Notes: a model not told the origin generated them from the sequence alone. Counted from the stretch's first letter, positions 23,540 through 35,379 are shown. The stretch: 64,000 nucleotides of DNA from Hydrangea macrophylla (GCA_033977485.1 CM066984.1:114631251-114695250); one strand, 5' to 3'. A program made the numbers and translations.

Positions 23540-24060
23540 CATAAATCACTTATTTTCTTAAGTTTTTGAAATGAAGGATTTTGGTTAAATCTCTCGTGTC
23601 ATTGGACATAGAGATCTTTTGGAGAGATGTCTGAAATGACGTTAGGATTGTCTTGTAAGCTTTACATTAAAGGGTTTTAGAGAAACTCAACATAAATATA
23701 GTACCTATCTTTAAGTTTAGAAGGTACTTATAAGGAACTAAGGACAATAATCTTTGAAGCTACTTCACAGGCTATATGGTTAAGGATAAATTTATCACAA
23801 GGTCTTGGTATTATTTTGAATATCCAAGCCATTAAGGATATAATGTGATAATTTGGTTGCAATATTAATTAGTGAATTGGCAGCCAATACAAGCATATTG
23901 ACATAAAGTATCTTGCTATTACAGAGTGAGTTAAGAAGCAAGAGGTGGTCATTGAGCATACTAGTTCAGATATGATGATTGCAGATCCCATGACAATGGT
24001 GCTCATGTAGAGCACATGGGATTACTTAGCTCGTTTTATGCTTGATTTAGTTTTGTTTAT
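23540..24060 (+). pseudogene. Copia reverse transcriptase / RNase H tail (broken)
   Basis: Conceptual reading with stops gives MKDFG near 23570, matching the copia RT segment usually written F-x-M-K-D-L-G. It is followed near 23910-24000 by HIDIKYLAI and EHTSSDMMIADPMT, matching the copia RNase H C-terminus (HIDIRYH...IADxxTK). The YVDD catalytic box could not be placed. The purine tract lies about 310 bp downstream, as expected at a copia 3' end. Confidence 0.75.
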
Positions 24061-24372
24061 TGACAATTTGTGTCTCACTAATAAAGGTATTGTTTGTTTT
24101 GCGCATTTAAGTGTTGCCTTTATATGAAAGTCCGTTGGGACTTTTGGACCCACAATGACTTATAAAAGGTCATTTATAAAGCATTTATACCACATAAAGT
24201 TATAGAGAGAGTGATACATTGTAATACATGGAAGGAAGTATTCCTTGAATGGGGTATGACCGCCGTGTTTCATGTATTATGTCTCTCAAATAAAGTATGG
24301 GTTGTTTTGATTCATGATCATGATTAAGTGTTAACTTATCACCAAGAGAACATACAGTATGTTATGTGTGCC

Positions 24373-24383
24373 AAGTGGGAGAA
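24373..24383 (+). other. Polypurine tract of the copia element
   Basis: AAGTGGGAGAA abuts the 3' LTR start. This is a typical plant copia plus-strand primer. Confidence 0.8.
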
Positions 24384-24842
24384 TGTAAACATATATTATA
24401 TATGGCCCACATATTTTATAAGATAAATATTATTTAAGTATTTTATATTATCCTACTTTGACATAGTCATCTTTGGTGATAAGATATTAGATAATAACCC
24501 AATCTCATATCTACAGAATATATTTTAAGTGGTGAGATTGCCCCAACTTCCTTGATGGTAGGAAGTTGTTGTGCATTTAAACACATGGGTAAGGGTCCCA
24601 GACTATCTATATATACGTAAGGCCTGTGACAACCATCGTTACAGAATGATATACAGAACGATAGGCTGGAAACCCATATCCATCCCTCACCATACAGTAT
24701 ACCAAATTGTGTAAGGGTTGTGGAGGTTCTTCTATAATCAAACAGTTCCGTAATCAAGCAGAAGTCGTTCACATCAACAGTGCTATAACTACATGGCTGG
24801 AGGTAAGTATCCTAGGCACTTTAATTTGATTTAATGCTAACA
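24384..24842 (+). repeat. 3' LTR of the copia element
   Basis: 459 bp, TGTAAACATA...AATGCTAACA, a partner of 10679-11139 with scattered substitutions and a small deletion near 24532. It is more diverged than the nested gypsy LTR pair, consistent with the nesting order. Confidence 0.85.
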
Positions 24843-24950
24843 TTTTCACGAACCAATTTTCTATGCAATTGAACTCTTAATCAAAACATTCACAAAATTC
24901 CTTTTCCATTATCTTAAAGAAGATCTTCATCTACAAATCAGAGCAAAGAA

Positions 24951-24996
<46 letters not shown>

Positions 24997-25029
<33 letters not shown>

Positions 25030-27534
25030 CACCCATACCCGGGGAAACGTGTTAATTACTTATTAATATGCATTAATTAATATAATTAGTGTATAAAACG
25101 GGTTAAGGGGAGGCTTGGACTCGCCCGTATGAAAAGTGTTCAGAGAAGAGCACCATTTGGAAAAAAGTCCCCAGTGAGGTGGGACAGGTATTGAAATGAA
25201 ATCCAGTGAAGGGTAAATTGGTAATTTGCATTTTAAATGATTAGATGCATTTTATGTGATTACATGAATATTTGTTAGGTGCTTTCATATTACATGTTGA
25301 TATATGTATATCATTTGGTATTGGTGTAGACACCCAAATAAGGGTATAAGTGAAAAGGACTTAAAATATGTAGGTGCAATAGCAATTTCACAAAATATAT
25401 GGGACCCACGTTGGGACTCATACGGAACTTAGACAAACACTCATTAAATAATTGGGTAGTTAATGGAATGTTTGGGGGATTTCATAATAGGAACTTAATA
25501 AATTTTGGGGGTGTAAATGCAAAGTGAGAAAATTGAGGCTTAGACACCTCATGTAAAGTTGCATGGGTGTGTGTTGTGTCAAGGAAGAGAGTTAGACTCT
25601 CATGGCTGAAAATTAAAACAAGAAGAGAAGAAGAGAACTCGGGAGAGAAGACGGAACCGTCACCGACGCCGTAATTCCGTCGTTTCATCGTCGCCGTTCG
25701 CCGGAATTACGATCCGAGACCACTTTTGGACTCGTGGAGGTGAGACGATCATTCCTATGCCTTTAATTTATGTTTTAATTGTCAGATTTTGGTAGCTCAC
25801 ACTAAACGGTGAGACGTCATCTACCAAATTCTTGTGGGATTCTTGTTGGAGTAGAAATTGAGGTTCAATTTGGTGAAATTCAACACTTCTCTAGCTTGAA
25901 TTTGGATAGATCTTGCTAAGGTGAGTTTCCACACTAAAGATTGGTTGTGTTTGATTATGTTCAATACATCAATGATGTTAGAGATGATAGTTTATGCTTA
26001 GAAACCAAGAAATTGTTCTTATTGTGTTGATTATTCATGTTTAGAACACGTGTAGTTATTGAATTGTAAAATTGCATGTCAATTTTCTGAAGATTATATG
26101 TGCCTCCATGTTTATGTGCTTATATGTCTATGTAATACTCAATGGGCACCGGAAAAATGATTCATGGTTGGGAGTAATAAGGGTGGTGAAGAGGAAGAAT
26201 CCGAGAAATACGGAAGCCCAAGGAATAGAAGTGGCCACGGGACCAAGGGAGGTCTCGGGTCTGAATGAATCATTAAACCGGTGACTCGGCGACTACAAAT
26301 ATGATTTATATGCTAATTGTTGCATTGCACACGTTAAACATTCAACGATGTTTAGATTTCTCACTAAGCGTAATGCTTAAGAAAACCATTTTCTGTTTCT
26401 GTTGTGGTAAATAACAACCACCGCAGGTACGGAGCAATATCCGGAGAGAAGGTGACGCGGTTAGAAATGGGGAGGAGAGAATTAGAACTTGTGAATATGT
26501 TTTAAACTTGTGTTATAGTATAACTAGTGTCTTGAAGTCCTTGACTTGAGGCTTGAAGTCTTGACTTATGAATGGGAGAGATGGGGGAGATTTGGGACTC
26601 TTGTATATTATCTCTCTTTTAAATTATAAAATGTTGTAATTATTAGTTCCTAACATAGTGGTTTAGTTCTTAGCTTGTAATCAAGAGGTTTAGTTTCTCC
26701 AACTTGATGTTTGGTGATTTTGAAGTTGAACTTGGAAAACTATGTAAATTTTTTATGTTTGGTTGAGTATGCGGAAATGGTTAGCTTCGACCATTCCGGC
26801 AAGCCCGGATGTGTTGCAAGTGTTGTAGGCAAGTCTTATCTGTGGATAAGATGTTAGTTATGATTTTGAGTACAAGTCCAACTAGTTTCATGATCCTTTC
26901 TTAACAATTGAGTTTCAAGGCTTCAAAGCTTATTTTGATTCAAAAAGAGTTGAGTTCATGAATGATTTTAAACAAATTTTGGTTGTGGATGTGTGATATA
27001 TGCTTGGGTTATGCTTAAACATGTTTATGAATGTGTTTGAAATGTTTTCTTTATGTCCCAAGAAGTTTGGTTTGGTTTGGGTATGAGTTGGGTACGTTTT
27101 AGCAATGTTTTTAGCAGCTAAAACAAGTTTTGGGGAACCCGGATCGATCTGGGTTAATGAAGGGATCGATCCGGCCTTCTTCGGGGGCATTCTGTTTCCA
27201 AATCTAGTAAATGGATCGATCCAGGTTTTAGAGCGAATCGATCCGCTTGTATTTTTCACTGCACATCCACTTTTACGGAAACGTGCATAACTCTTTCTAG
27301 AAAATTCAGATTTGCGCACCGTTTTTTTTGTTGGAACCAGGACTCAAAGAACTATCTTTTGGTATAAAAATTTGATATACTTATAAATGACTATTTTTTC
27401 CTTGGGTTGATTTTTGTCACAATAAAGCTCTTAAGGGTGGTTTAATTCATACTTTTTTTATTCCTAATTAGTGTATTTTGGGTGTGTATCGCCTTGTTAC
27501 ACGTGTCCTAATCTGCTGGGGTGGGTTGGGGTGT

Positions 27535-27538
<4 letters not shown>
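24997..27538 (+). mobile_element. Solo Ty3/gypsy LTR in a GA repeat, 5' end expanded to (TG)n
   Basis: The unit runs from a (TG)n tract through TGTAACACCCATACCC to GGTGTGACA at 27538. Termini match the TGT(A/C)ACACCC...GTGACA pattern of the other gypsy LTRs here. Bases 24992-24996 and 27539-27543 are both gagag, a consistent but low-information duplication inside a repeat. No internal coding region exists in 2.5 kb, so this is a solo LTR. Near 26350-26430 a CACTAAGCGTAATGCTTAAG segment ends in GCAGGT, a layout shared with the LTRs at 58460-58530 and 38450-38500. Confidence 0.75.
27141..27246. repeat. Four-copy GGATCGATCC-type array in the solo LTR
   Basis: Units GGATCGATCT, GGATCGATCC, GGATCGATCC and GAATCGATCC lie about 290 bp upstream of the LTR 3' end. 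Their position corresponds to the palindrome arrays of the LTRs ending at 39313 and 59285. Confidence 0.75.
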
Positions 27539-27571
<33 letters not shown>

Positions 27572-27574
<3 letters not shown>

Positions 27575-29290
27575 GGAGAACAAGGATCTATTTTTGCAAT
27601 TCTACAATTTTATTCCTTGTAGTGAGCACAAAAAGATGTAAATGCAATAAGTTCCAGCACAAGAACTACCAAAAAGCCAACGAACATTTGAGGATCACCA
27701 AAGCATAGAACATTGAACAACATGAAAATGCCAGGGAAAGATCAAACTAAAAGTATGTGTTTTTAACCTTAACCATTGCTCAGCCAAAAAAAAAAAAAAC
27801 CTTAGCCTAAAAGCCTAAATATATAGTAATTTCCTGGCAAAAAAGAAGAAAAAAAAACGATGTTAATTAATTGAATAATTTGAGTGCTTTCGGCACTAAC
27901 TCCGCGTGCCTTCGGCACTTGAAAACTTTGAGTGTCTTCGGCACTAACGTCCTTCAGCTCTAAGATCCAAACAGCCCTTAAGCAAAAAAAAAATTTATTT
28001 TTTTTTTGTTTTTTGAAAAGACCAAAAATTAATTTTTCAAAGAAGATTTGTAGATAAGTCCAACAATAAAATCAGTTAGGACCATTAGATTAAAGACTTG
28101 GCCTAGATTTGTTTAGGTTGGACTGAGTTTGTTTTGGGCAATTGGAGAGAGAGAGATAGGAAAGTCTTGAGTGAATGTCAACCCTTAGATTAAAATCCAA
28201 GGGCTGAAAATGTTTCCCTATGAACATATTCCTCCTTTATTAGATAGATTTGTATATATCTACTTCTCGTAACCTAAACTCTCAGATTGAATCCCATCAA
28301 GATCTATAGAGTGGTCACCACAATCCGATAAAGAAATACCCAAATTGATCTAAAGATGGAAGAAGTAGAAAACTAAGAAAAGGGAGAGAATCTTACCTAT
28401 TGAGTAGCGATGCGACGTCTTCAAGTCTGGTAGCGATCAATGAATGGCTATTTTGAGTAGAGGAGAAGACGAATTGAGAGAGGCTGAGAAGGTGAGAACA
28501 CGTCAGGGCTGTGAAGCGTTTGCGTAGCATAGACATATCTATAGACATACACTACTTTTGGTTTTATTTCATAATTTTAGTTATACATGTTTAGTAAATA
28601 AGAACATTAATTACAAATTGATTTTCTATTTTTTTTATAACACCAAAAGGCTTTTCAATCAACCTAAAAGCTATCTCTTAAAAAATTGAAATAAATGTAT
28701 TTAGCATTATACATGTATGTATTTAGTGAATATGAATTTATTTTTAAATCAAATACACATTTTCTTAGAAATGCATTTATCATTATACATGTATGTATAA
28801 TTTAAAGTTCATGTATAGGAGTTAGGGAGATAACATTTATTTTTTATTAAATACATTGCACACATTTTCCTATAAATGTATTTAGCATTATACATGTATG
28901 TATTTATTAAACAAAACCCTTATACGTATATTTATTTAGTGAAATTCTTGTATAGGAAATGGAGAGATATCCATAAATCCATTGAGTGCTTAATATTACT
29001 ACTCACTCTATTTTTGCCCCTTATATTTTAAGCATTCTCCAATTTCTCCTTATTTATATGTTTTTAAAAGAAGGCTTGTAATTGTGATTGTTCTAAAAGT
29101 TGGACACTCAATTGGCAAAAGTTATATGTACACTACAGTCACTGCTAATTTTTAGTCGCATATAATCTGAATTTTGCTTTTATAAACTTTTGAAAAGCAT
29201 CTGGTATCAACATTATCATACACTCCATAGAGTACATGCATTTAGTAATCAATGTAATGCGAATAGCAATCCTCTTATTTTACCATTTAA
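27572..29290. other. Intergenic DNA, no gene recognised
   Basis: AT-rich. It holds three short hairpins at 27884-27944, a possible spliced leader on the minus strand at about 28395-28520 (see findings), and AT-rich repeats at 28690-28915 in which ATTATACATGTATGTAT occurs three times about 75-105 bp apart. No coding frame is supported. Confidence 0.4.
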
Positions 29291-29291
29291 G

Positions 29292-29399
29292 CTCCGTTTG
29301 TTTTGATATAAAATATTTTCTAGAAATTGCTTTCACCGGCCCTATTCGGATAAGGTAAAAGCATTTTTCAATAAATATTTTACATCAAAACAAATGGAG
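29292..29399. mobile_element. Small foldback MITE
   Basis: CTCCGTTTGTTTTGATATAA at the left end is the inverted counterpart of TTACATCAAAACAAATGGAG at the right end, and complementarity continues for about 45-50 bp on each side around CACCGGCCC. The total is about 108 bp. No clear target duplication was found. The GCTCCGTTTGTTT terminus is a common plant MITE type; the superfamily is unassigned. Confidence 0.65.
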
Positions 29400-29468
29400 T
29401 ATATGAATATTTTATTGGATTCTTTATTATTCTTTTTATTGACTTCAAGCACCATCAAATGAGAGCAA

Positions 29469-29602
29469 CGACATAGTCCAGTTGGTAAAAAAAAACTCTC
29501 TAAACCACACTCATACCGAGATTCGAACCTTGCACCCCCTTTTCCCCAGGGCTTGGCTTTTGCTCTCACACAAGACCACTACACAAATGATTAAAAAAAA
29601 AA
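29469..29602 (+). mobile_element. tRNA-derived SINE candidate
   Basis: A polymerase III A-box-like TAGTCCAGTTGG at about 29475 is followed about 45 bp later by a B-box-like GATTCGAACC, and the unit ends in an A-run at 29593-29602. Imperfect direct repeats flank it: CATCAAATGAGAGCAA (29453-29468) and CATCAAAAGAGAACAA (29607-29622), 14 of 16 matching. Box order, A-tail and direct repeats together support a short SINE rather than a tRNA gene. Confidence 0.6.
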
Positions 29603-29681
29603 GTAGCATCAAAAGAGAACAAATTTGCTTAGTGCTTGGGTGAGCAAATTTGTTCTTTCCTCAAAAACCCCTAACATGCCC

Positions 29682-29686
<5 letters not shown>

Positions 29687-29775
<89 letters not shown>
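29687..29775. repeat. (TC)n(AC)n compound microsatellite
   Basis: A long uninterrupted (TC)n run changes into (AC)n. The 70-codon SLSLSL/HTHTHT frame across it is an artefact of the repeat. Confidence 0.95.
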
Positions 29776-29776
<1 letters not shown>

Positions 29777-29904
29777 TCACACACATATTCTAGTCGCACC
29801 ACCAACCACACGTACAACCCAAATTTGTGAAACTTAAAATTCATGTATTTTTAGTAAATAGTTCTTAAATTATCCTTTGACAGTTTTTAAGAACATTTTG
29901 AACA

Positions 29905-30090
29905 AGTCTTAATTGCACTGTACACTCTTGTACTATACTTGTGTTTTCAATTGGATACAAATTCTTTTTTTTTTCAATTGAACCCTTGAACTTTAAAATT
30001 CCATTCAATCATACCCAAAGACTGTTGCCGTTAGCTTAAATTAATGATAATTGTCACGTGAATTGCGCACAGTGCTTACCTGTCACAGGT
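29905..30090. repeat. Dispersed repeat, copy 2
   Basis: Similar over about 180 bp to 3570-3755, in the same orientation. Boundaries and class are unknown. Confidence 0.5.
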
Positions 30091-30509
30091 TAGGTTAATA
30101 CAAACGAATAAGATTGCAAATGGTGCAAAAATGATGCCATTTGGGATTTGATTGAATATGATTCCGGATAGGGACGTGAAAAAGGCCCGTCGGGCCCGGC
30201 CTGACCCAGCATTGATCGGGCTTGGGCTTGGGCTTTGGCCCATAGACTCCTTCTCTCTTTTGGGCTGGGCCGGGCTCGGGTCGAGGTAGAGGGTTCATGC
30301 TCTAGGCCCTACCTGAGGGCCTAGGGGCAAGGGCCTCGAGCGGGGCTTAGGACCAAGGTCCTTGGGCCAGGCTAGGTACTAGGGCCTTGGGCTGGGCTTA
30401 GAGCTTTGAGTCATGTTTTTTAATTTATTATCAGATCTATAAAGACATTATGAATATCATAATATGTAAACAAGTGAAAAAGTAACAGAAGATATAAAGG
30501 GTTAGAGTC

Positions 30510-33500
30510 TGTAGACACCTCGATTTTAACCGGCCGTCGAATTAAGGGGAGTGTTACCTCTAAGTCCGATGATGACAATGCTGACTAATCTAGGGCTTCC
30601 AAAAGTGATTCAAGCTCTTCAAAAGGCTCTTTGATTTCAAAGAAAATGAAAAAATATAAGAAAAAGAAAAGAACATGAAAAGGTTGAGAAAATGGCACAC
30701 AGTGAGGCCCGTGGCAGTCACGCGCCACCGCAACGGCACTCCCAGACAGTCGCACCGACAATCAATGAGAACCACCACGGTAATCATTGAATGCTGCAAA
30801 AATCTTCAGACGCCGCAAAAAATAAAGACGGCAGTCCGCAGAGTTGTCCGCAACATTCATTAAGTGCCGGATCGGCATTCAGTGAATGTTGTGACGGTGA
30901 TCAGTGAGTGCTGTTCCGGCACTGAGTGCTACTTCCAACTCCACTGAATGCCACATTTTTATAGCAGTCTGCTTTGAAATAGTACATTTTGTACCATCAA
31001 AAGGACATCCAAAATTAGGATTTTGTCCCTGAAATTACCAAAATAACCCTTTAAAATTTGCCGATATATAGGGGATGAATATCCCATTACAAAGGGTCTT
31101 GGATCTCAATCTTAGTCTTGAAGAATCTAATATTTTAAGCTCAATTTTGATTTTTTAGTCTTGAATCTCATAATATTCCTTGAGATGATTTGGAGAATCT
31201 TAGAGAGAATTAGGAGAATTAAGGAGAAAGTTACTACAAGAGTTGGAAAGAAGAGCTTAAATTGCCTTTGGAAGACCTTCAAAAACACAAAAGTTGAGGA
31301 TAATTGGAGGTAACCTCTAATCTTAACTAATTCTTAGTTTGAGTTCAATCACAATATATAGAATTCCTTACAGTCTTTTACACATTTTCAAAAACTCTCT
31401 TCCCACTTCATTTCATCACACACCACTAATATTGTGATTGAACTTTCTTTTGTTGATTTAGATCAAAGTAACCTAAGGTTTAAAGCCAAATAAACCATAA
31501 AACAAAATTAACTTGGACATTGTTTGAACCTTGATTTTTATTTCTCTTGTTGTGTTCGTCTCTTGGGATTCATGAGGTTCTCAATACCTCTTTTGATTAA
31601 TTGATTCCCTTGAGTTAGTCCTTGATTTATCTATGAGCTTTTCCTAGGTTTTATCCTCGTTTGTATGCATTGCACATTTAATATCCTCGGTGTGGACACG
31701 CGAAATTCCGTTTTCCTTTTTGTTTGTTTGTTTTGAAATCGTTTTGAAAGGAAAAGGTTGATTTGATGAAAAGAAGATCTGTTGAAAACAGATACAGAGT
31801 CGCCACTTGGTCTTTAAGGAACCAAGAAACCTAATTTTGACTCACCCAAACGGATAAAGGGCACTAGCCTTTCATAACCAAAGAACTTAGCTTGGGGTTT
31901 TGGTACGAGAGAGGAAGAAGCCTTTATCGCAACTAAAACACCCTCAACTCGCCCCGTCATTTGACGGGCCTCAATTAGCATCCGAATAATCATCTTATAC
32001 TATGTATGGTTCGACAATTAATACTATGGTAGTATATTACATCACACAAGAATTTTGAAATGGAAGATCAAAAGATAAGATATCATTCATAAGATCTAAG
32101 TCAAATATCACGCAATGTAAAGGTGAAAGATCACACAAACAAATCTAGGAAAAATCGTCTAACCACATATCAAGTAATCAAGTTTCCCTAATCTAAAGAT
32201 GACATGGATTGTACTTGAAACAGATAAATAAAAAGAAATCAAAAAATGCTTAGCAAGCTAGTATGATGCATGTTAATCTTTGAGAAAAGAAGACCTCTCA
32301 ATCCCCGGGACGAATGAGAAAGAAAGATTAGATCAAGGGGAGCATGAACGTGTGATCAAGTTCTTTCCTTATAATCTTCTTAGATTAGGGGTCACAAAAG
32401 TCTCAAATCTTTCACGGATGCAATGCATGATCCTAGAATGTGCAAAAGTTGTAGTGTGTTTGTGTACATGGACTTTCTAAAGTGACTTAGAAATTTAAAA
32501 TATGATGAATGCATGAAGGAAATCATCATAGAATATGTACAAATATAGTATAAATTACTTCCTAAGAGATGAAATAATTTGGAAGGCATATGAACATCAA
32601 ATCAAAGGATGGAAGTAAAAGTATACTTGCTGTGAATAGTGGACAGAACAGTAAATTGATCTTGTGGAAATTGAAAAGTAGGGTTTAAAATGTTTTCAAT
32701 GCATATTTTTTATGGAGATCATCCTTAGTGTGTCTAGAACACAAATCAATTAATCCAATCCTCAATAACTATTACAGATTGAGAGAAATCATATTAACAA
32801 TAGAGGTTATTCAGAAACAGAGTCCGTACTGTCAACTGAAATGTTGAAAATATTAGAAAATGAAAACAAAACATCTAGAGGCCCATATTATACAGAAAGT
32901 TTCTTAAGACATTGAAGTTTAAGGGAAAAATAAGTTGGGACCACTCTTTTTGGAAAAGTTTTCTGGAAAACAAGTTGAAATTCAACCAAGTTGCTGTAAT
33001 AGTAAAGACAGAATGTTTGGAAGGAATGTTTGGACAAAAATGGACCCCTTTCAAGTGCTTTCAAGTCAAGCCAAAAATCAAGGGTGTTCTATAATGAATT
33101 AGGAAGATTTTTCAAGTGATCTTGCATCTATACCTTGAGTATTGAACTTAGAATAATTCTTTGAAATCAAACAACTCACTGTTTTGAAGAATTTTTTTTA
33201 GAGAAATAAGGTTTATTTCTTGGAATCCCAATATTGGGGTTTTAAAGTGTTTTTGAAATAGGGGTTTTGAAAGTATATTTTCAGTACTGAAATGGAGATT
33301 ATGAGCACTTGAAATATCAACATTTGAACTCATATCAAGAACCTCCAAGATTGTTGGAGACATTGTTTTATTTTGGAAATAACCTCAAGAATATATGGGG
33401 ATGTATTGAGGTTGTAACCATCATCTATCAAACATGTTTTTGAGGTCAAGAGCTACTACCATAAGGATTCACTCACCTCAAACTTCATGTCCTCATCTAG

Positions 33501-35374
33501 ATGATTTTGAACTAGTAAGTAAACAAGAAAAATAAAAAGAAATGAGATAAGAGGAGATGAACATCGAAGTAAAAAAAAACAAGTATATAAACAATCAATA
33601 GATGATATTCAATGATGTATTGGACTTGTAGCTTGGTGTTTCACTCATATGTGGTGACATTGGAGATGGAAGTAACTTCCTCATTCTTAAATGCTCATTG
33701 AAATGGTGGTTGGGTGTATTGAGTATGAATTAAATAGAAGTAATGAACTAAAAACAAAGTTTAGAACTCACTCTCTTATTTGGAAATCAAAGAAGGAAGC
33801 TTAATTCTTTTCTCTCTACTCTAACCTTATCTCTACAACTTTCTCTCTAAAACTTTTCAAAGCTTGCATTTGACACCTCCTAAATGAAAAGTCAAGTGGG
33901 GTTTATATAGGCCAATTTGGGGTGGTTTTGGGGTTTTAGAAGTATTCACATTGGTCCCAAACAACTGAAAACATAGAGCTAGGTCGTTTTGGTTTTTAAT
34001 TAATCAAAATGGACCCCAAAAGAAATTGCAAAAATGGACCATTCTGGAGGAGAGTGCCATGGTGGCAGTGGACTAGTGCCGCGGCGGCACTGCTCCTCAT
34101 TCGTCCAGATAATTCTTTTTAGGCCCCCAGAGGTTCCAATATTCGCGAAAATGCCTATTTCGTCCGAAATTCACAGAAAATGTATACAAACTCCAAACTA
34201 AGCTTGTTATATACTGTTGGAAAGGTAATGGAATCTATTTTCCATAGAAAATAGTTTGGAGATAGGTCACTTTAAAAAGTTTTGCGGTATTCGTGATAAA
34301 AGCCGATTTGATCGTCTTTTTCACCTTCGGAAATTCATAATAAATTCGTTTTAAATCCAGAGATTATGTGCAATATACCATTGGAAAGCTATTGATCTCT
34401 AGTATCCATGAAAAATGTTTGAAAAATTATATGGTGCTCCAATTTTAAAGTCAACTTTTTATCAAACTGGTCAAACTAGGGACCTCTAGGAAGTTCTGGG
34501 AACCTCTAGGAGCTCCCAAGAGCTGATGTTTTCATCCGATTTTCTTTTTAAACTCATTTTAATACTTTTATCATGATCTAGAATGATCTTAGAACTTTTT
34601 GACAAATTTGGATGATTTTGATCAAACCTGGTCAAACTTCGGTCAAACCGGTCAATGGGGACTTTCTGGGAACTTCCGGGACTTCCGGGGGTCTCTGGGA
34701 GCTGACGATTTCATCCGATTTTGTTTGAAAACTCATTTTATGACTTTCTTTATGACATAGCATGTTTTCAGAACTTTTGGTCCAAATCTGAGAGTGTTTG
34801 GGCTTTCAATGGCATTTTGGTCATTTGTACCACTTTTTGAGCATTTTGAGAGATAGAACTAACTTCCATGAGTCCTTTTTGAGTTTTTTGCGATCATTGT
34901 GAACCACCAAGCTATGAGTCTCCTAAATCTGATAGCCGAAAAAATGGGGTGTCTACACTCGGTTGGATCCCTGGTAAGTTCTATAGTTTCCTATTCGCAC
35001 ATCATCTTGCTTGCTACTTGAATTAATTGGTTTTGAATGCTATTTTATCATTGGAAATCTTACACCCTTTAGACATGCTTTTGTAATGTATATTTATATA
35101 TATGTAGTAGTTGAGGGCGCACTTGGATTTTAATTTGATTTAAAGGATGTTAAGTAAAGGCCTATCGCGGGATAGGATGAGGAGGGGTGTTTTAGCTCGT
35201 CGGGCTCCTTCCCTTCGCATTCCATAATTCCCAGACCTAAAAATCTCTGGTTTCTGAAAGATTAGTTTGCTTTAAAATAGTTTCTTAATTTTTCCTTTTA
35301 AAAATTAAGTAGAGACTCATATTTGAATTTAAAAAAGTTTTAAACAAAACGTGGTTTAAACTGCGATATCCACA
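30510..35374 (+). mobile_element. Solo-LTR-like element, TSD gagtc, split by another LTR
   Basis: Starts TGTAGACACCTCG and ends GCGATATCCACA, with gagtc duplicated at 30505-30509 and 35375-35379. Removing the nested element leaves about 1.6 kb. Its terminus TGTAGACACC resembles the minus-strand start of the elements at 4136-8263 and 31691-34957, suggesting one superfamily in the opposite orientation. No protein-coding remnant is visible. Confidence 0.72.
31691..34957 (-). mobile_element. Nested solo-LTR-like element, TSD ctcgg
   Basis: Starts TGTGGACACGCG and ends GGGGTGTCTACA on the plus strand; ctcgg is duplicated at 31686-31690 and 34958-34962. It is 3267 bp, related to 4136-8263 through the AGAGTCGCCAC and GGTACGAGAGAGG blocks near the left end, and inserted in the LTR at 30510-35374 in reverse orientation. 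Near 34480-34750 a block with GGGAACCTCTAGGAGCT / CATCCGATTTT is duplicated at about 185-bp spacing. No coding region is recognised; the short frames at 32280-33363 are chance. Confidence 0.75.
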
Positions 35375-35379
35375 GAGTC

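Larger units (their letters stand above)
10679..24842 (+). mobile_element. Decayed Ty1/copia LTR retrotransposon split by a gypsy element
   Basis: Matching LTRs of about 460 bp (10679-11139 and 24384-24842) are flanked by the 5-bp duplication ttttc at 10674-10678 and 24843-24847. A primer site follows the left LTR and a purine tract precedes the right one, giving plus orientation. With the nested gypsy element and its extra TSD removed, the element is about 6.1 kb. Only scraps of pol can be read: an integrase-core motif near 22375-22430 and an RT to RNase H tail near 23560-24050, in the order integrase then RT, which defines copia. All frames are broken by stops and shifts. Confidence 0.85.
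24848..27600. repeat. (GA)n microsatellite interrupted by a solo LTR
   Basis: A (GA)n tract at about 24954-24996 resumes at about 27539-27571 after the LTR at 24997-27538. The insertion therefore landed inside a GA repeat. The 105 bp before the tract contain no recognised feature. Confidence 0.75.

Noticed and set aside
29510..29540. Minus-strand GGTTCGAATCTC as a tRNA gene T-loop
   Set aside because: No cloverleaf can be built around it. The plus-strand box order and flanking duplications fit a SINE better.
29625..29837. SLSLSL/HTHTHT frame
   Set aside because: Direct translation of the (TC)n(AC)n microsatellite.
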